The notes below the pieces were generated by a model. The model was not told the DNA's origin, did no database searches, and worked only from the letters and a program-made list of their open reading frames with translations. DNA of 64,000 nt from Edaphochlamys debaryana (taxonomy: Eukaryota; Chlorophyta; Chlorophyceae; Chlamydomonadales), in the NCBI GenBank assembly GCA_016858145.1, contig JAEHOE010000043.1:248001-312000 (forward strand). Reading direction: 5' to 3'. Position numbers and translations under genes: made by a program. This document shows, one piece after another, positions 47,347 to 58,543 of this stretch (position 1 is the first letter of the stretch; every line of letters starts with the position of its first letter).

Positions 47347-50300
47347 GCAACACCCCCTGCAACCGGCCCCCTGCAAGCCCCCCTGCAAGCCCCCCTGCAA
47401 CACCCCCTGCTAGCCCCCCACGCAACACCCCCTGCAAGCCCCCCTGCAAGGCCCCGCGCAAAACCGCTTGCAAGCCCCCCTGTAACCCCCCTGCAAGCCC
47501 CCCTGCAAGGCCCCCTGCTAGCCCCCCACGCAACACCCCCTGCAAGCCCCCCTGCAAGGCCCCACGCAAAACCGCTTGCAAGCCCCCCTGTAACCCTCTT
47601 GCTAGCCCCCATGCAACACCCCCTGCTAGCCCCCATGTAACCCTCTTGCTAGCCCCCATGCAACACCCCCCCGCTTGCCCCCCACACAACACCCCCTGCA
47701 AGCCCCCCCTGCAAGGCCCCACGCAACACCCTCTTGCTAGCCCCCATGTAACCCTCTTGCTAGCCCCCACGCAACACCCCCTGCAAGCCCCCCCTGCAAG
47801 GCCCCACGCAACACCCTCTTGCTAGCCCCCATGTAATCCTCTTGCTAGCCCCCATGCAACACCCCCCGCTTGCCCCCCACACAACACCCCCTGCAAGCCC
47901 CCCCTGCAAGGCCCCATGCAACACCCTCTTGCTAGCCCCCATGTAACCCTCTTGCTAGCCCCCATGCAACACCCCCCGCTTGCCCCCCACACAACACCCC
48001 CTGCAAGCCCCCCCTGCAAGGCCCCACGCAACACCCTCTTGCTAGCCCCCATGTAACCCTCTTGCTAGCCCCCACGCAACACCCCCTGCAAGCCCCCCTG
48101 CAAGGCCCCACGCAACACCCTCTTGCTAGCCCCCATGCAACACCCCCCGCTTGCCCCCCCACGCAACACCCCCTGCAAGCCCCCCCTGCAAGGCCCCACG
48201 CAACACCCTCTTGCTAGCCCCCATGCAACCCTCTTGCTAGCCCCCACGCAACACCCCCTGCAAGCCCCCCCTGCAAGGCCCCACGCAACACCCTCTTGCT
48301 AGCCCCCATGTAACCCTCTTGCTAGCCCGCACGCAACACCCCCTGCAAGCCCCCCCCTGCAAGGCCCCACGCAACACCCTCTTGCTAGCCCCCATGTAAC
48401 CCTCTTGCTAGCCCCCACGCAACACCCCCCGCTTGCCCCCCCACACAACACCCCCTGCAAGCCCCCCCTGCAAGGCCCCACGCAACACCCTCTTGCTAGC
48501 CCCCATGTAACCCTCTTGCTAGCCCCCACGCAACACCCCCTGCAAGCCCCCCCTGCAAGGCCCCACGCAACACCCTCTTGCTAGCCCCCATGTAACCCTC
48601 TTGCTAGCCCCCACGCAACACCCCCTGCAAGCCCCCCCTGCAAGGCCCCACGCAACACCCTCTTGCTAGCCCCCATGTAACCCTCTTGCTAGCCCCCTCG
48701 CAACACCCCCTGCAAGCCCCCCCTGCAAGGCCCCACGCAACACCCTCTTGCTAGCCCCCATGTAACCCTCTTGCTAGCCCCCACGCAACACCCCCTGCAA
48801 GCCCCCCCTTCAAGGCCCCACGCAACACCCTCTTGCTAGCCCCCATGTAACCCTCTTGCTAGCCCCCACGCAACACCCCCTGCAAGCCCCCCCTGCAAGG
48901 CCCCACGCAACACCCTCTTGCTAGCCCCCATGTAACCCTCTTGCTAGCCCCCACGCAACACCCCCTGCAAGCCCCCCTGCAAGGCCCCCGCGCCAAACCG
49001 CTTGCAAGCCCCCCTGTAACCCCCCTGCAAGCCCCCCTGCAACACCCCCTGCTAGCCCCCCCACACAACACCCCCTGCAAGCCCCCCCCTGCAAGGCCCC
49101 ACGCAACACCCTCTTGCTAGCCCCCATGTAACCCTCTTGCTAGCCCCCATGCAACACCCCCCGCTTGCCCCCCACGCAACACCCCCTGCAAGCCCCCCCT
49201 GCAAGGCCCCACGCAACACCCTCTTGCTAGCCCCCATGTAACCCTCTTGCTAGCCCCCACGCAACACCCCCTGCAAGCCCCCCCTGCGAGGCCCCACGCA
49301 ACACCCTCTTGCTAGCCCCCATGTAACGCTCTTGCTAGCCCCCACGCAACACCCCCTGCAAGCCCCCCCTGCAAGGCCCCACGCAACACACTCTTGCTAG
49401 CCCCCATGTAACCCTCTTGCTAGCCCCCACGCAACACCCCCTGCAAGCCCCCCCTGCAAGGCCCCACGCAACACCCTCTTGCTAGCCCCCATGTAACCCT
49501 CTTGCTAGCCCCCACGCAACACCCCCTGCAAGCCCCCCCTGCAAGGCCCCACGCAACACCCTCTTGCTAGCCCCCATGTAATCCTCTTGCTAGCCCCCAT
49601 GCAACACCCCCCGCTTGCCCCCCACACAACACCCCCTGCAAGCCCCCCCTGCAAGGCCCCATGCAACACCCTCTTGCTAGCCCCCATGTAACCCTCTTGC
49701 TAGCCCCCATGCAACACCCCCCGCTTGCCCCCCACACAACACCCCCTGCAAGCCCCCCCTGCAAGGCCCCACGCAACACCCTCTTGCTAGCCCCCATGTA
49801 ACCCTCTTGCTAGCCCCCACGCAACACACCCCTGCAAGCCCCCCTGCAAGGCCCCACGCAACACCCTCTTGCTAGCCCCCATGCAACACCCCCCGCTTGC
49901 CCCCCACGCAACACCCCCTGCAAGCCCCCCCTGCAAGGCCCCACGCAACACCCTCTTGCTAGCCCCCATGCAACCCTCTTGCTAGCCCCCACGCAACACC
50001 CCCTGCAAGCCCCCCCTGCAAGGCCCCACGCAACACCCTCTTGCTAGCCCCCATGTAACCCTCTTGCTAGCCCGCACGCAACACCCCCTGCAAGCCCCCC
50101 CTGCAAGGCCCCACGCAACACCCTCTTGCTAGCCCCCATGTAACCCTCTTGCTAGCCCCCACGCAACACCCCCCGCTTGCCCCCCACACAACACCCCCTG
50201 CAAGCCCCCCCTGCAAGGCCCCACGCAACACCCTCTTGCTAGCCCCCATGTAACCCTCTTGCTAGCCCCCACGCAACACCCCCTGCAAGCCCCCCCTGCA

Positions 50301-53300
50301 AGGCCCCACGCAACACCCTCTTGCTAGCCCCCATGTAACCCTCTTGCTAGCCCCCACGCAACACCCCCCTGCAAGCCCCCCCTGCAAGGCCCCACGCAAC
50401 ACCCTCTTGCTAGCCCCATGTAACCCTCTTGCTAGCCCCCTCGCAACACCCCCTGCAAGCCCCCCCTGCAAGGCCCCACGCAACACCCTCTTGCTAGCCC
50501 CCATGTAACCCTCTTGCTAGCCCCCACGCAACACCCCCTGCAAGCCCCCCCTTCAAGGCCCCACGCAACACCCTCTTGCTAGCCCCCATGTAACCCTCTT
50601 GCTAGCCCCCACGCAACACCCCCTGCAAGCCCCCCCTGCAAGGCCCCACGCAACACCCTCTTGCTAGCCCCCATGTAACCCTCTTGCTAGCCCCCACGCA
50701 ACACCCCCCTGCAAGCCCCCCTGCAAGGCCCCGCGCCAAACCGCTTGCAAGCCCCCCTGTAACCCCCCTGCAAGCCCCCCTGCAACACCCCCTGCTAGCC
50801 CCCCACACAACACCCCCTGCAAGCCCCCCCCTGCAAGGCCCCACGCAAACACCCTCTTGCTAGCCCCCATGTAACCCTCTTGCTAGCCCCCATGCAACAC
50901 CCCCCGCTTGCCCCCCACGCAACACCCCCTGCAAGCCCCCCCCTGCAAGGCCCCACGCAACACCCTCTTGCTAGCCCCCATGTAACCCTCTTGCTAGCCC
51001 CCCACGCAACACCCCCTGCAAGCCCCCCCTGCGAGGCCCCACGCAACACCCTCTTGCTAGCCCCCATGTAACGCTCTTGCTAGCCCCCACGCAACACCCC
51101 CTGCAAGCCCCCCCTGCAAGGCCCCACGCAACACACTCTTGCTAGCCCCCATGTAACCCTCTTGCTAGCCCCCACGCAACACCCCCTGCAAGCCCCCCCT
51201 GCAAGGCCCCACGCAACACCCTCTTGCTAGCCCCCATGTAACCCTCTTGCTAGCCCCCACGCAACACCCCCTGCAAGCCCCCCCTGCAAGGCCCCACGCA
51301 ACACCCTCTTGCTAGCCCCCATGTAACCCTCTTGCTAGCCCCCACGCAACCCCCCCTGCAAGCCCCCCCTGCAAGGCCCCACGCAACACCCTCTTGCTAG
51401 CCCCCATGTAACCCTCTTGCTAGCCCCCACGCAACACCCCCTGCAAGCCCCCCTGCAAGGCCCCGCGCCAAACCGCTTGCAAGCCCCCCTGTAACCCCCC
51501 TGAAAGCCCCCCTGCAAACACCCCCTGCTAGCCCCCCACACAACACCCCCTGCAAGCCCCCCCCTGCAAGGCCCCACGCAACACCCTCTTGCTAGCCCCC
51601 ATGTAACCCTCTTGCTAGCCCCCATGCAACACCCCCCGCTTGCCCCCCACGCAACACCCCCTGCAAGCCCCCCCTTCAAGGCCCCACGCAACACCCTCTT
51701 GCTAGCCCCCATGTAACCCTCTTGCTAGCCCCCACGCAACACCCCCTGCAAGCCCCCCCTGCGAGGCCCCCACGCAACACCCTCTTGCTAGCCCCCATGT
51801 AACGCTCTTGCTAGCCCCCACGCAACACCCCCTGCAAGCCCCCCCTGCAAGGCCCCACGCAACACCCTCTTGCTAGCCCCCCATGTAACCCTCTTGCTAG
51901 CCCCCACGCAACACCCCCCGCTTGCCCCCCACACAACACCCCCTGCAAGCCCCCCCTGCAAGGCCCCACGCAACACCCTCTTGCTAGCCCCCATGTAACC
52001 CTCTTGCTAGCCCCCACGCAACACCCCCTGCAAGCCCCCCCTGCAAGGCCCCCACGCAACACCCTCTTGCTAGCCCCCATGTAACCCTCTTGCTAGCCCC
52101 CACGCAACACCCCCTGCAAGCCCCCCCCTGCAAGGCCCCACGCAACACCCTCTTGCTAGCCCCCATGTAACCCTCTTGCTAGCCCCCTCGCAACACCCCC
52201 TGCAAGCCCCCCCTGCAGGGCCCCACGCAACACCCTCTTGCTAGCCCCCATGTAACCCTCTTGCTAGCCCCCACGCAACACCCCCTGCAAGCCCCCCCTG
52301 CAAGGCCCCACGCAACACCCTCTTGCTAGCCCCCATGTAACCCTCTTGCTAGCCCCCACGCAACACCCCCTGCAAGCCCCCCCTGCAAGGCCCCACGCAA
52401 CACCCTCTTGCTAGCCCCCATGTAACCCTCTTGCTAGCCCCCACGCAACACCCCCTGCAAGCCCCCCTGCAAGGCCCCGCGCCAAACCGCTTGCAAGCCC
52501 CCCTGTAACCCCCCTGCAAGCCCCCCTGCAACACCCCCTGCTAGCCCCCCACACAACACCCCCTGCAAGCCCCCCCCTGCAAGGCCCCCACGCAACACCC
52601 TCTTGCTAGCCCCCATGTAACCCTCTTGCTAGCCCCCATGCAACACCCCCCGCTTTGCCCCCCACGCAACACCCCCTGCAAGCCCCCCCTGCAAGGCCCC
52701 ACGCAACACCCTCTTGCTAGCCCCCATGTAACCCTCTTGCTAGCCCCCACGCAAACACCCCCTGCAAGCCCCCCCTGCGAGGCCCCACGCAACACCCTCT
52801 TGCTAGCCCCCATGTAACGCTCTTGCTAGCCCCCACGCAACACCCCCTGCAAGCCCCCCCTGCAAGGCCCCACGCAACACCCTCTTGCTAGCCCCCATGT
52901 AACCCTCTTGCTAGCCCCCACGCAACACCCCCTGCAAGCCCCCCCTGCAAGGCCCCACGCAACACCCTCTTGCTAGCCCCCATGTAACCCTCTTGCTAGC
53001 CCCCTCGCAACACCCCCTGCAAGCCCCCCCTGCAAGGCCCCACGCAACACCCTCTTGCTAGCCCCCATGTAACCCCTCTTGCTAGCCCCCACGCAACACC
53101 CCCTGCAAGCCCCCCCCTGCAAGGCCCCCACGCAACACCCTCTTGCTAGCCCCCATGTAACCCTCTTGCTAGCCCCCACGCAACACCCCCTGCAAGCCCC
53201 CCCCTGCAAGGCCCCACGCAACACACTCTTGCTAGCCCCCATGTAACCCTCTTGCTAGCCCCCACGCAACACCCCCTGCAAGCCCCCCTGCAAGGCCCCG

Positions 53301-55161
53301 CGCCAAACCGCTTGCAAGCCCCCCTGTAACCCCCCTGCAAGCCCCCCTGCAACACCCCCTGCTAGCCCCCCACACAACACCCCCTGCAAGCCCCCCCCTG
53401 CAAGGCCCCACGCAACACCCTCTTGCTAGCCCCCATGTAACCCTCTTGCTAGCCCCCATGCAACACCCCCCGCTTGCCCCCCACGCAACACCCCCTGCAA
53501 AGCCCCCCCTGCAAGGCCCCACGCAACACCCTCTTGCTAGCCCCCATGTAACCCTCTTGCTAGCCCCCACGCAACACCCCCTGCAAGCCCCCCCTGCGAG
53601 GCCCCACGCAACACCCTCTTGCTAGCCCCCATGTAACGCTCTTGCTAGCCCCCACGCAACACCCCCTGCAAGCCCCCCCTGCAAGGCCCCACGCAACACC
53701 CTCTTGCTAGCCCCCATGTAACCCTCTTGCTAGCCCCCACGCAACACCCCCTGCAAGCCCCCCCTGCAAGGCCCCACGCAACACACTCTTGCTAGCCCCC
53801 ATGTAACCCTCTTGCTAGCCCCCACGCAACACCCCCTGCAAGCCCCCCCTGCAAGGCCCCACGCAACACCCTCTTGCTAGCCCCCATGTAACCCTCTTGC
53901 TAGCCCCCACGCAACACCCCCTGCAAGCCCCCCCTGCAAGGCCCCACGCAACACCCTCTTGCTAGCCCCCATGTAACCCTCTTGCTAGCCCCCACGCAAC
54001 ACCCCCTGCAAGCCCCCCCTGCAAGGCCCCACGCAACACCCTCTTGCTAGCCCCCATGTAACCCTCTTGCTAGCCCCCACGCAACACCCCCTGCAAGCCC
54101 CCCCTGCAAGGCCCCGCGCCAAACCGCTTGCAAGCCCCCCTGTAACCCCCCTGCAAGGCCCCGCGCCAAACCGCTTGCAAGCCCCCCTGTAACCCCCCTG
54201 CAAGCCCCCCTGCAACACCCCCTGCTAGCCCCCCACACAACACCCCCTGCAAGCCCCCCCCTGCAAGGCCCCACGCAACACCCTCTTGCTAGCCCCCATG
54301 TAACCCTCTTGCTAGCCCCCATGCAACACCCCCCGCTTGCCCCCCACGCAACACCCCCTGCAAGCCCCCCCTGCAAGGCCCCACGCAACACCCTCTTGCT
54401 AGCCCCCATGTAACCCTCTTGCTAGCCCCCACGCAACACCCCCTGCAAGCCCCCCTGCAAGGCCCCGCGCCAAACCGCTTGCAAGCCCCCCTGTAACCCC
54501 CCTGCAAGCCCCCCTGCAACACCCCCTGCTAGCCCCCCACGCAACACCCCCTGCAAGCCCCCCTGCAAGGCCCCACGCAAAACCGCTTGCAAGCCCCCCT
54601 GTAACCCTCTTGCTAGCCCCCATGCAACACCCCCTGCTAGCCCCCCACACAACACCCCCTGCAAGCCCCCCCCTGCAAGGCCCCACGCAACACCCTCTTT
54701 GCTAGCCCCCATGTAACCCTCTTGCTAGCCCCCATGCAACACCCCCCGCTTGCCCCCCACACAACACCCCCTGCAAGCCCCCCCTGCAAGGCCCCACGCA
54801 ACACCCTCTTGCTAGCCCCCATGTAACCCTCTTGCTAGCCCCCACGCAACACCCCCTGCAAGCCCCCCCTGCAAGGCCCCACGCAACACACTCTTGCTAG
54901 CCCCCATGTAACGCTCTTGCTAGCCCCCACGCAACACCCCCTGCAAGCCCCCCCTGCAAGGCCCCCACGCAACACCCTCTTGCTAGCCCCCATGTAACCC
55001 TCTTGCTAGCCCCCATGCAACACCCCCTGCTAGCCCCCCACACAACACCCCCACGCAACACCCCCTGCAAGGCCCCACGCAACACCCTCTTGCTAGCCCC
55101 CGTGTAACCCTCTTGCTAGCCCCCCTGCAATCTTTTTGCTAGCCCCCCTGCAACACCCCCT
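47347..55161. repeat. 85-bp satellite array with 1.745-kb higher-order structure
   Basis: About 7.8 kb, or roughly 90 units, of an 85-bp repeat. The unit combines TTGCTAGCCCCCATGTAACC, CTAGCCCCCACGCAACACCC, TGCAAGCCCCCCC and GCAAGGCCCCACGCAACACC, themselves variants of a motif of about 21 bp. Measured spacing of GCAAGG at 48555 and 48640 is exactly 85. Rare variants recur about every 1,745 bp: GCCCGCACG at 48321 and 50066; CCCCCTCG at 48691, 50434 and 52181; GTAACGCTC at 49321, 51066 and 52811; GCGCCAAACC at 48990, 50733 and 52479. That is a higher-order repeat of about 20.5 units. After about 52.8 kb the spacing drops to about 820 bp, indicating rearrangement. Many short minus-strand open frames in the array are by-products of the repeat and are not genes. 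Confidence 0.97.
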
Positions 55162-55799
55162 CTGCCTGTTCCCTTTCCTTTCCCTTTTCCTGTTCGGTTG
55201 GCCTGGGATCTGTGCCTGGGCTGTTGCATGCCTGACGGTGGCTCAACTTCTATCTTGCTACACGGGCCCCTGTTGTAAGGGTCCCCCGCGCCTCTGCACC
55301 CCCTTGCATCGTTGAATGTGCATCCGAATGTGAGAAGAAAAACCTGCTAGCCCCCATGCAACACCCTCTGTGAGCCCCCCTGCAACGCCCCTGCAAGCTG
55401 CAACACCCCTTCCCCCGTGCCGGCCCCCTATCAACATTTGCTTACCCTTCGCCTCCACGTCCTGCCACAACCTCCCCATGATCCCCTCCCTGCCCACTGC
55501 GCCAACGGCCCCACCCTTTCCTTCCCTGTCTCATCCCAGCTGACGCCGGCCCGCCCATCCCCGTTCCCTGTGATGCCCTAGCTAGCGCCGCATTGCATCC
55601 TTATCTGCACAGCATCATTTGCACGGCGACGGCAGCTGCGGCAGCTGAGCTGCCTTTTGCGCTCTCGAGCGCTGAGGACAATCCAAGCCCACGCCTCACG
55701 TTGCCCCCCGCCCCGCCTCCTCCCCTCGCTCCACGCCTTGGCAGGCGACCGCTGGTGGAGGAGCTCACGCCCGGGTCGTGAGGGGGCAGGAGCGGGGAC
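55162..55799. other. Spacer between the forward and inverted repeat arrays
   Basis: Mostly unique C/T-rich sequence with one degenerate forward satellite remnant at about 55,345-55,410 (CTAGCCCCCATGCAACACCC). No gene is supported. Confidence 0.6.
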
Positions 55800-56620
55800 A
55801 GGGGGTGTTGCAAGGCGGGCTTGCAGGGGGTTTGCATGGGGACTTGTGGATGTTGTGTGGGGGCTAGCAAGCGGTGTTGCAGGGGGAAGGGGAAACGGGA
55901 GACAAGGTTACGCGAAAAGCAGGGCCAGCAAAGTGCAACAACATCTCTGGCGCGGTACCATTCACAACCCTGCTCTTGCGTGTTGCAGGGGGGCTTGCAG
56001 GGGGTGTTGCGTGGGGGGGGCTTGCAGGGGGTGTTGCGTGGGGACTTGCAGGGGTCTAGCAAAGGATATTGCAGGGGGGCTTGCAGAGGGGCTTGGATGG
56101 GGGCTTGCAGGGGTGTTGCATGGGGGATAGCCGGGGGTGTTGAGTGGGGGCTAGCAGGGTTCTAGCAAGGGGTGTTGCAGGGGGGGCTTGCAGAGGGGCT
56201 TGCAGGGGGAGCTTGCAGCGGTATTGCATGGGGGCTTGCATGGGCTTGCAGGGGGGTTGCATGGGTGTTGCATGGGGGTTTGCAGGGGGCTTGCAGAGGT
56301 AGCTTGAAAGCAGTGTTTCAGGGGGTGCTGCAGGGGGGGCGTGCAAGGGGTGTTGCAGGGGGGGCTTGCAAGGGGTGTTGCGTGGGGGCTAGCAGGGGGT
56401 GTTGCAGGGGGGCTTGCAGGGGGAGGTTGCAAGCGGTGTTGCATGTGTGCTAGCAGGGGGCTATTGCAAAGCGCAATGCAGCGCAGAGCATGATGGCACG
56501 CTCGGCACGCTACAGGGGTGTTGCATGGGGGCTAGCAGTGAGTATTGCGTGGGGGCTAGCAGTGAGTATTGCGTGGGGGCTAGCAGGGGGGCGGTGCAAG
56601 ACAGCAAGAGGCACGTTGTG
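55800..56620. repeat. Inverted array of satellite-related motifs
   Basis: Units such as GGGGCTTGCAGGGGGTGTTG and GTGGGGGCTAGCAGG are the reverse complement of motifs in the large array to the left. They are less regular, without a clean 85-bp period, and are interrupted by unique sequence at about 55,885-55,985. Together with the main array they form a large interrupted inverted repeat. Confidence 0.85.
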
Positions 56621-57034
56621 GTGTACGGCTAGTCCTATAGCGCCTGCAGGGACGGTCATGGGCACAACAGTTGCGCTTGATATGCCGCTTACGTCGTCCC
56701 GCCCGTCCCCCGTCATGTCTGCATCATGCAAAGGGCGGTTCGAAACCCTCCCTGCCCCGCCAACCTTACCCGCCGCCTTCCTTCCTCCGCCCCTCCCTCT
56801 GCCCAACCGCAACACCCGCCTGCATACCTCCCGTGCGCTCCTTGCAGACCGTGCCGACCTCGACTGTGCGGGACGCTGCGGGTGAAGCACTTCTCGCCCC
56901 GACCCCGCCCCATCTCAAGCCCCCCTGTCTACTCGCGTCCCGTCTCCTCTCCCCACAACCCCACATGCACGGTGGCTGTGGCCCCGCACACCCCAACCCA
57001 CGCCTGCACACCCTGCACCCTTCAGTGGTGCGAC
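56621..57034. other. Region beside the inverted array
   Basis: No secure gene. A minus-strand stretch around 56,630-56,745 (NRPLHDADMTGDGRDD in translation) looks partly protein-like. It could be a further exon of the tentative gene at its right, but I found no consistent splicing. Confidence 0.3.
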
Positions 57035-57567
57035 CTGCCGCCCTCGCCCCGGTGCGTCTCGCCCACCGCGCCCAGCGCGTTGGCCGCCCTGAACAGCTTC
57101 CCCAGCTTGGCGAGCCCGGCCCTCCTTGGCCCGCCCCGCCGTGTCCTTAAGAAGGCCCCCGCGGCGGCGCCCGAGGAGGTCGAGTCGGCCGAGGGGCCGC
57201 GCACGTGGCCGGGGCCGGCCTTGGAGAAGAGCGAGTTATAGGGGTTGGGTGTGTGGGGTGGCGGGTTGAAGGGGGAAAGGTGTGGGTTGGGTTTGGGGTA
57301 GAACTTTCAGGGAAGCGAAGGTCGCTTGGTTGTGACGTAGGGCGTGGGTCGCAAGCTTGGGTTTGGGGTACCGGTATGGGGATGGAAGAGGGGCAGGACG
57401 TCGGGGCGACGTAGCGGGGAGCCCTTCCATTCAGGCTCTCACCCCTCCCCGACCTCCCCCGCCCGCCCGGCCCTTCTTCCCACCTTGCTGAGGCTGGACT
57501 CCGCCGGAGACCCCGGGATCCCGCCCTCCGCCGCCTTCTTGCCCGCAAAGGGGATGGACGCAGCCAT
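57035..57567 (-). CDS. Tentative small gene, at least two exons, unidentified
   Basis: Exon 1 (57484-57567) is MAASIPFAGKKAAEGGIPGS followed by PAESSLSK and a GTGGGA donor, phase 0. A second exon (57035-57303) would begin FYPKPNPHLSPFNPPP, then YNSLFSKAGPGHVRG, and continue to AGLAKLGKLFRAANALGAVG before a weak GTCGCA donor. The Asn/Pro-Tyr and Lys-rich motifs look coding, and codon use matches the neighbours. The acceptor of exon 2 lacks a good pyrimidine tract, and I could not place a convincing last exon. This may be a real short gene or a fragment left by rearrangement next to the repeat array. Confidence 0.35.
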
Positions 57568-58373
57568 CTCCGTGGGGGTGGGGGAGTGTGGGGGAGGCAT
57601 GTGGATCGGTGGCGCGTGCGTGCGGGGGCGCGAGGGAGCGTGTGGCGGCCATGAGCTTGGAAGGCCGGGCAGCAGGCGCAACCCTCGGGCGACGAAGGAT
57701 CCCGGTCGTCGAGAGTAAGTTCTGGCAGGCATGTAACGAACCTTTGGAGGGCAACAATGGGTACTGGGTAGATCCAGCCCGCGCCCCTGGCCGACCCGGC
57801 CACCCCCTCCTCGTCAATCCGCCAGAAACATCTGCGCAGCCCACTACTTCGCCCGCAACACTATGGCTGATCACTCTATATGCAACAGCCAGTGCGACCC
57901 GCAGCCGCAACATGCAGCTGCCCGTGCCGTGCAGGGCCCTGGACGCTGCAAGTCCACTCAGCGTCGCTCAGCGCGACATGCCAATGTCGCACCTCCTGAC
58001 TCAGAGGACCACAGACGCATTCGTTCCTAGGTTAAGTCGCACGGGTTTGACGGGGAAAGGGCATCTGAGGGACTCTGGCAGTCTTGGAAGTTGGGGGGGC
58101 CACGCAAGTAGCAGCTGCGAGGGAGGTGAAATGACACCTCGTGTCGCCCCATGCAAGTGCTCCACGACCCGCACGCTCGGCCCCAGGCTGTGGAAGTCAG
58201 TCGTGCGCTTACGCTCAGCGGCAGCACTTCTTTCCCTGGACCCATTCGGACCGCAGCCCACCCGCCGACAGGAAATGCCATCACGGCCATAACCGACTAT
58301 CGCTCTCGCGGGCTACCGAGTAGTAAGCTCAATTGCCTGAGACTTTACGACACGTGAACGCTAGGGGCTCAGC
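57568..58373. other. Intergenic region
   Basis: Upstream regions of divergent candidates. Open stretches on the minus strand (58,001-58,290) overlap in two frames and have no support. Confidence 0.3.
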
Positions 58374-58472
58374 TCAGGTGCTGAACTTGAGGGCCCAGGG
58401 CTTTCGCATGTGTTCTGCCAGCAAGTCCTCAACCGACCCAAATCGCTTGCTCAGCTCGTCGCTAGTAGACAT
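58374..58472 (-). CDS. Possible 32-aa micro-ORF or terminal exon
   Basis: Minus-strand ATG at 58472 to TGA at 58374. The translation starts MSTSDELSKRFGSVEDLLAE and ends RKPWALKFST, with the balanced composition of a real amphipathic helix rather than the Arg/Pro/Ala-rich noise seen elsewhere. It lies 71 bp from the divergent start of the membrane-protein gene. It may be the last exon of a transcript or a standalone microprotein; I cannot decide from sequence alone. Confidence 0.3.
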   Translation of the reverse strand: MSTSDELSKRFGSVEDLLAEHMRKPWALKFST

Positions 58473-58543
58473 GACATCGTTGCTAACACAGGGCACCTTG
58501 GCGTGACCATAGTGCGACACTTCGCCCGCCAGTAACCGCTCGC

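Noticed and set aside
47273..55085. Dozens of minus-strand open frames reading MGASKRV...GLQGVLRGG
   Set aside because: They follow the 85-bp repeat, which is not a multiple of three, so the same peptide appears in shifting frames. They have no common start, end or splice pattern.
47347..55161. CRISPR-like array
   Set aside because: Units are contiguous and nearly identical with no unique spacers between them. The setting is eukaryotic.
56510..56913. Further exons of the tentative minus gene at 57.0-57.6 kb
   Set aside because: Possible acceptors give two different frames, neither clearly better, and one runs into the repeat array.
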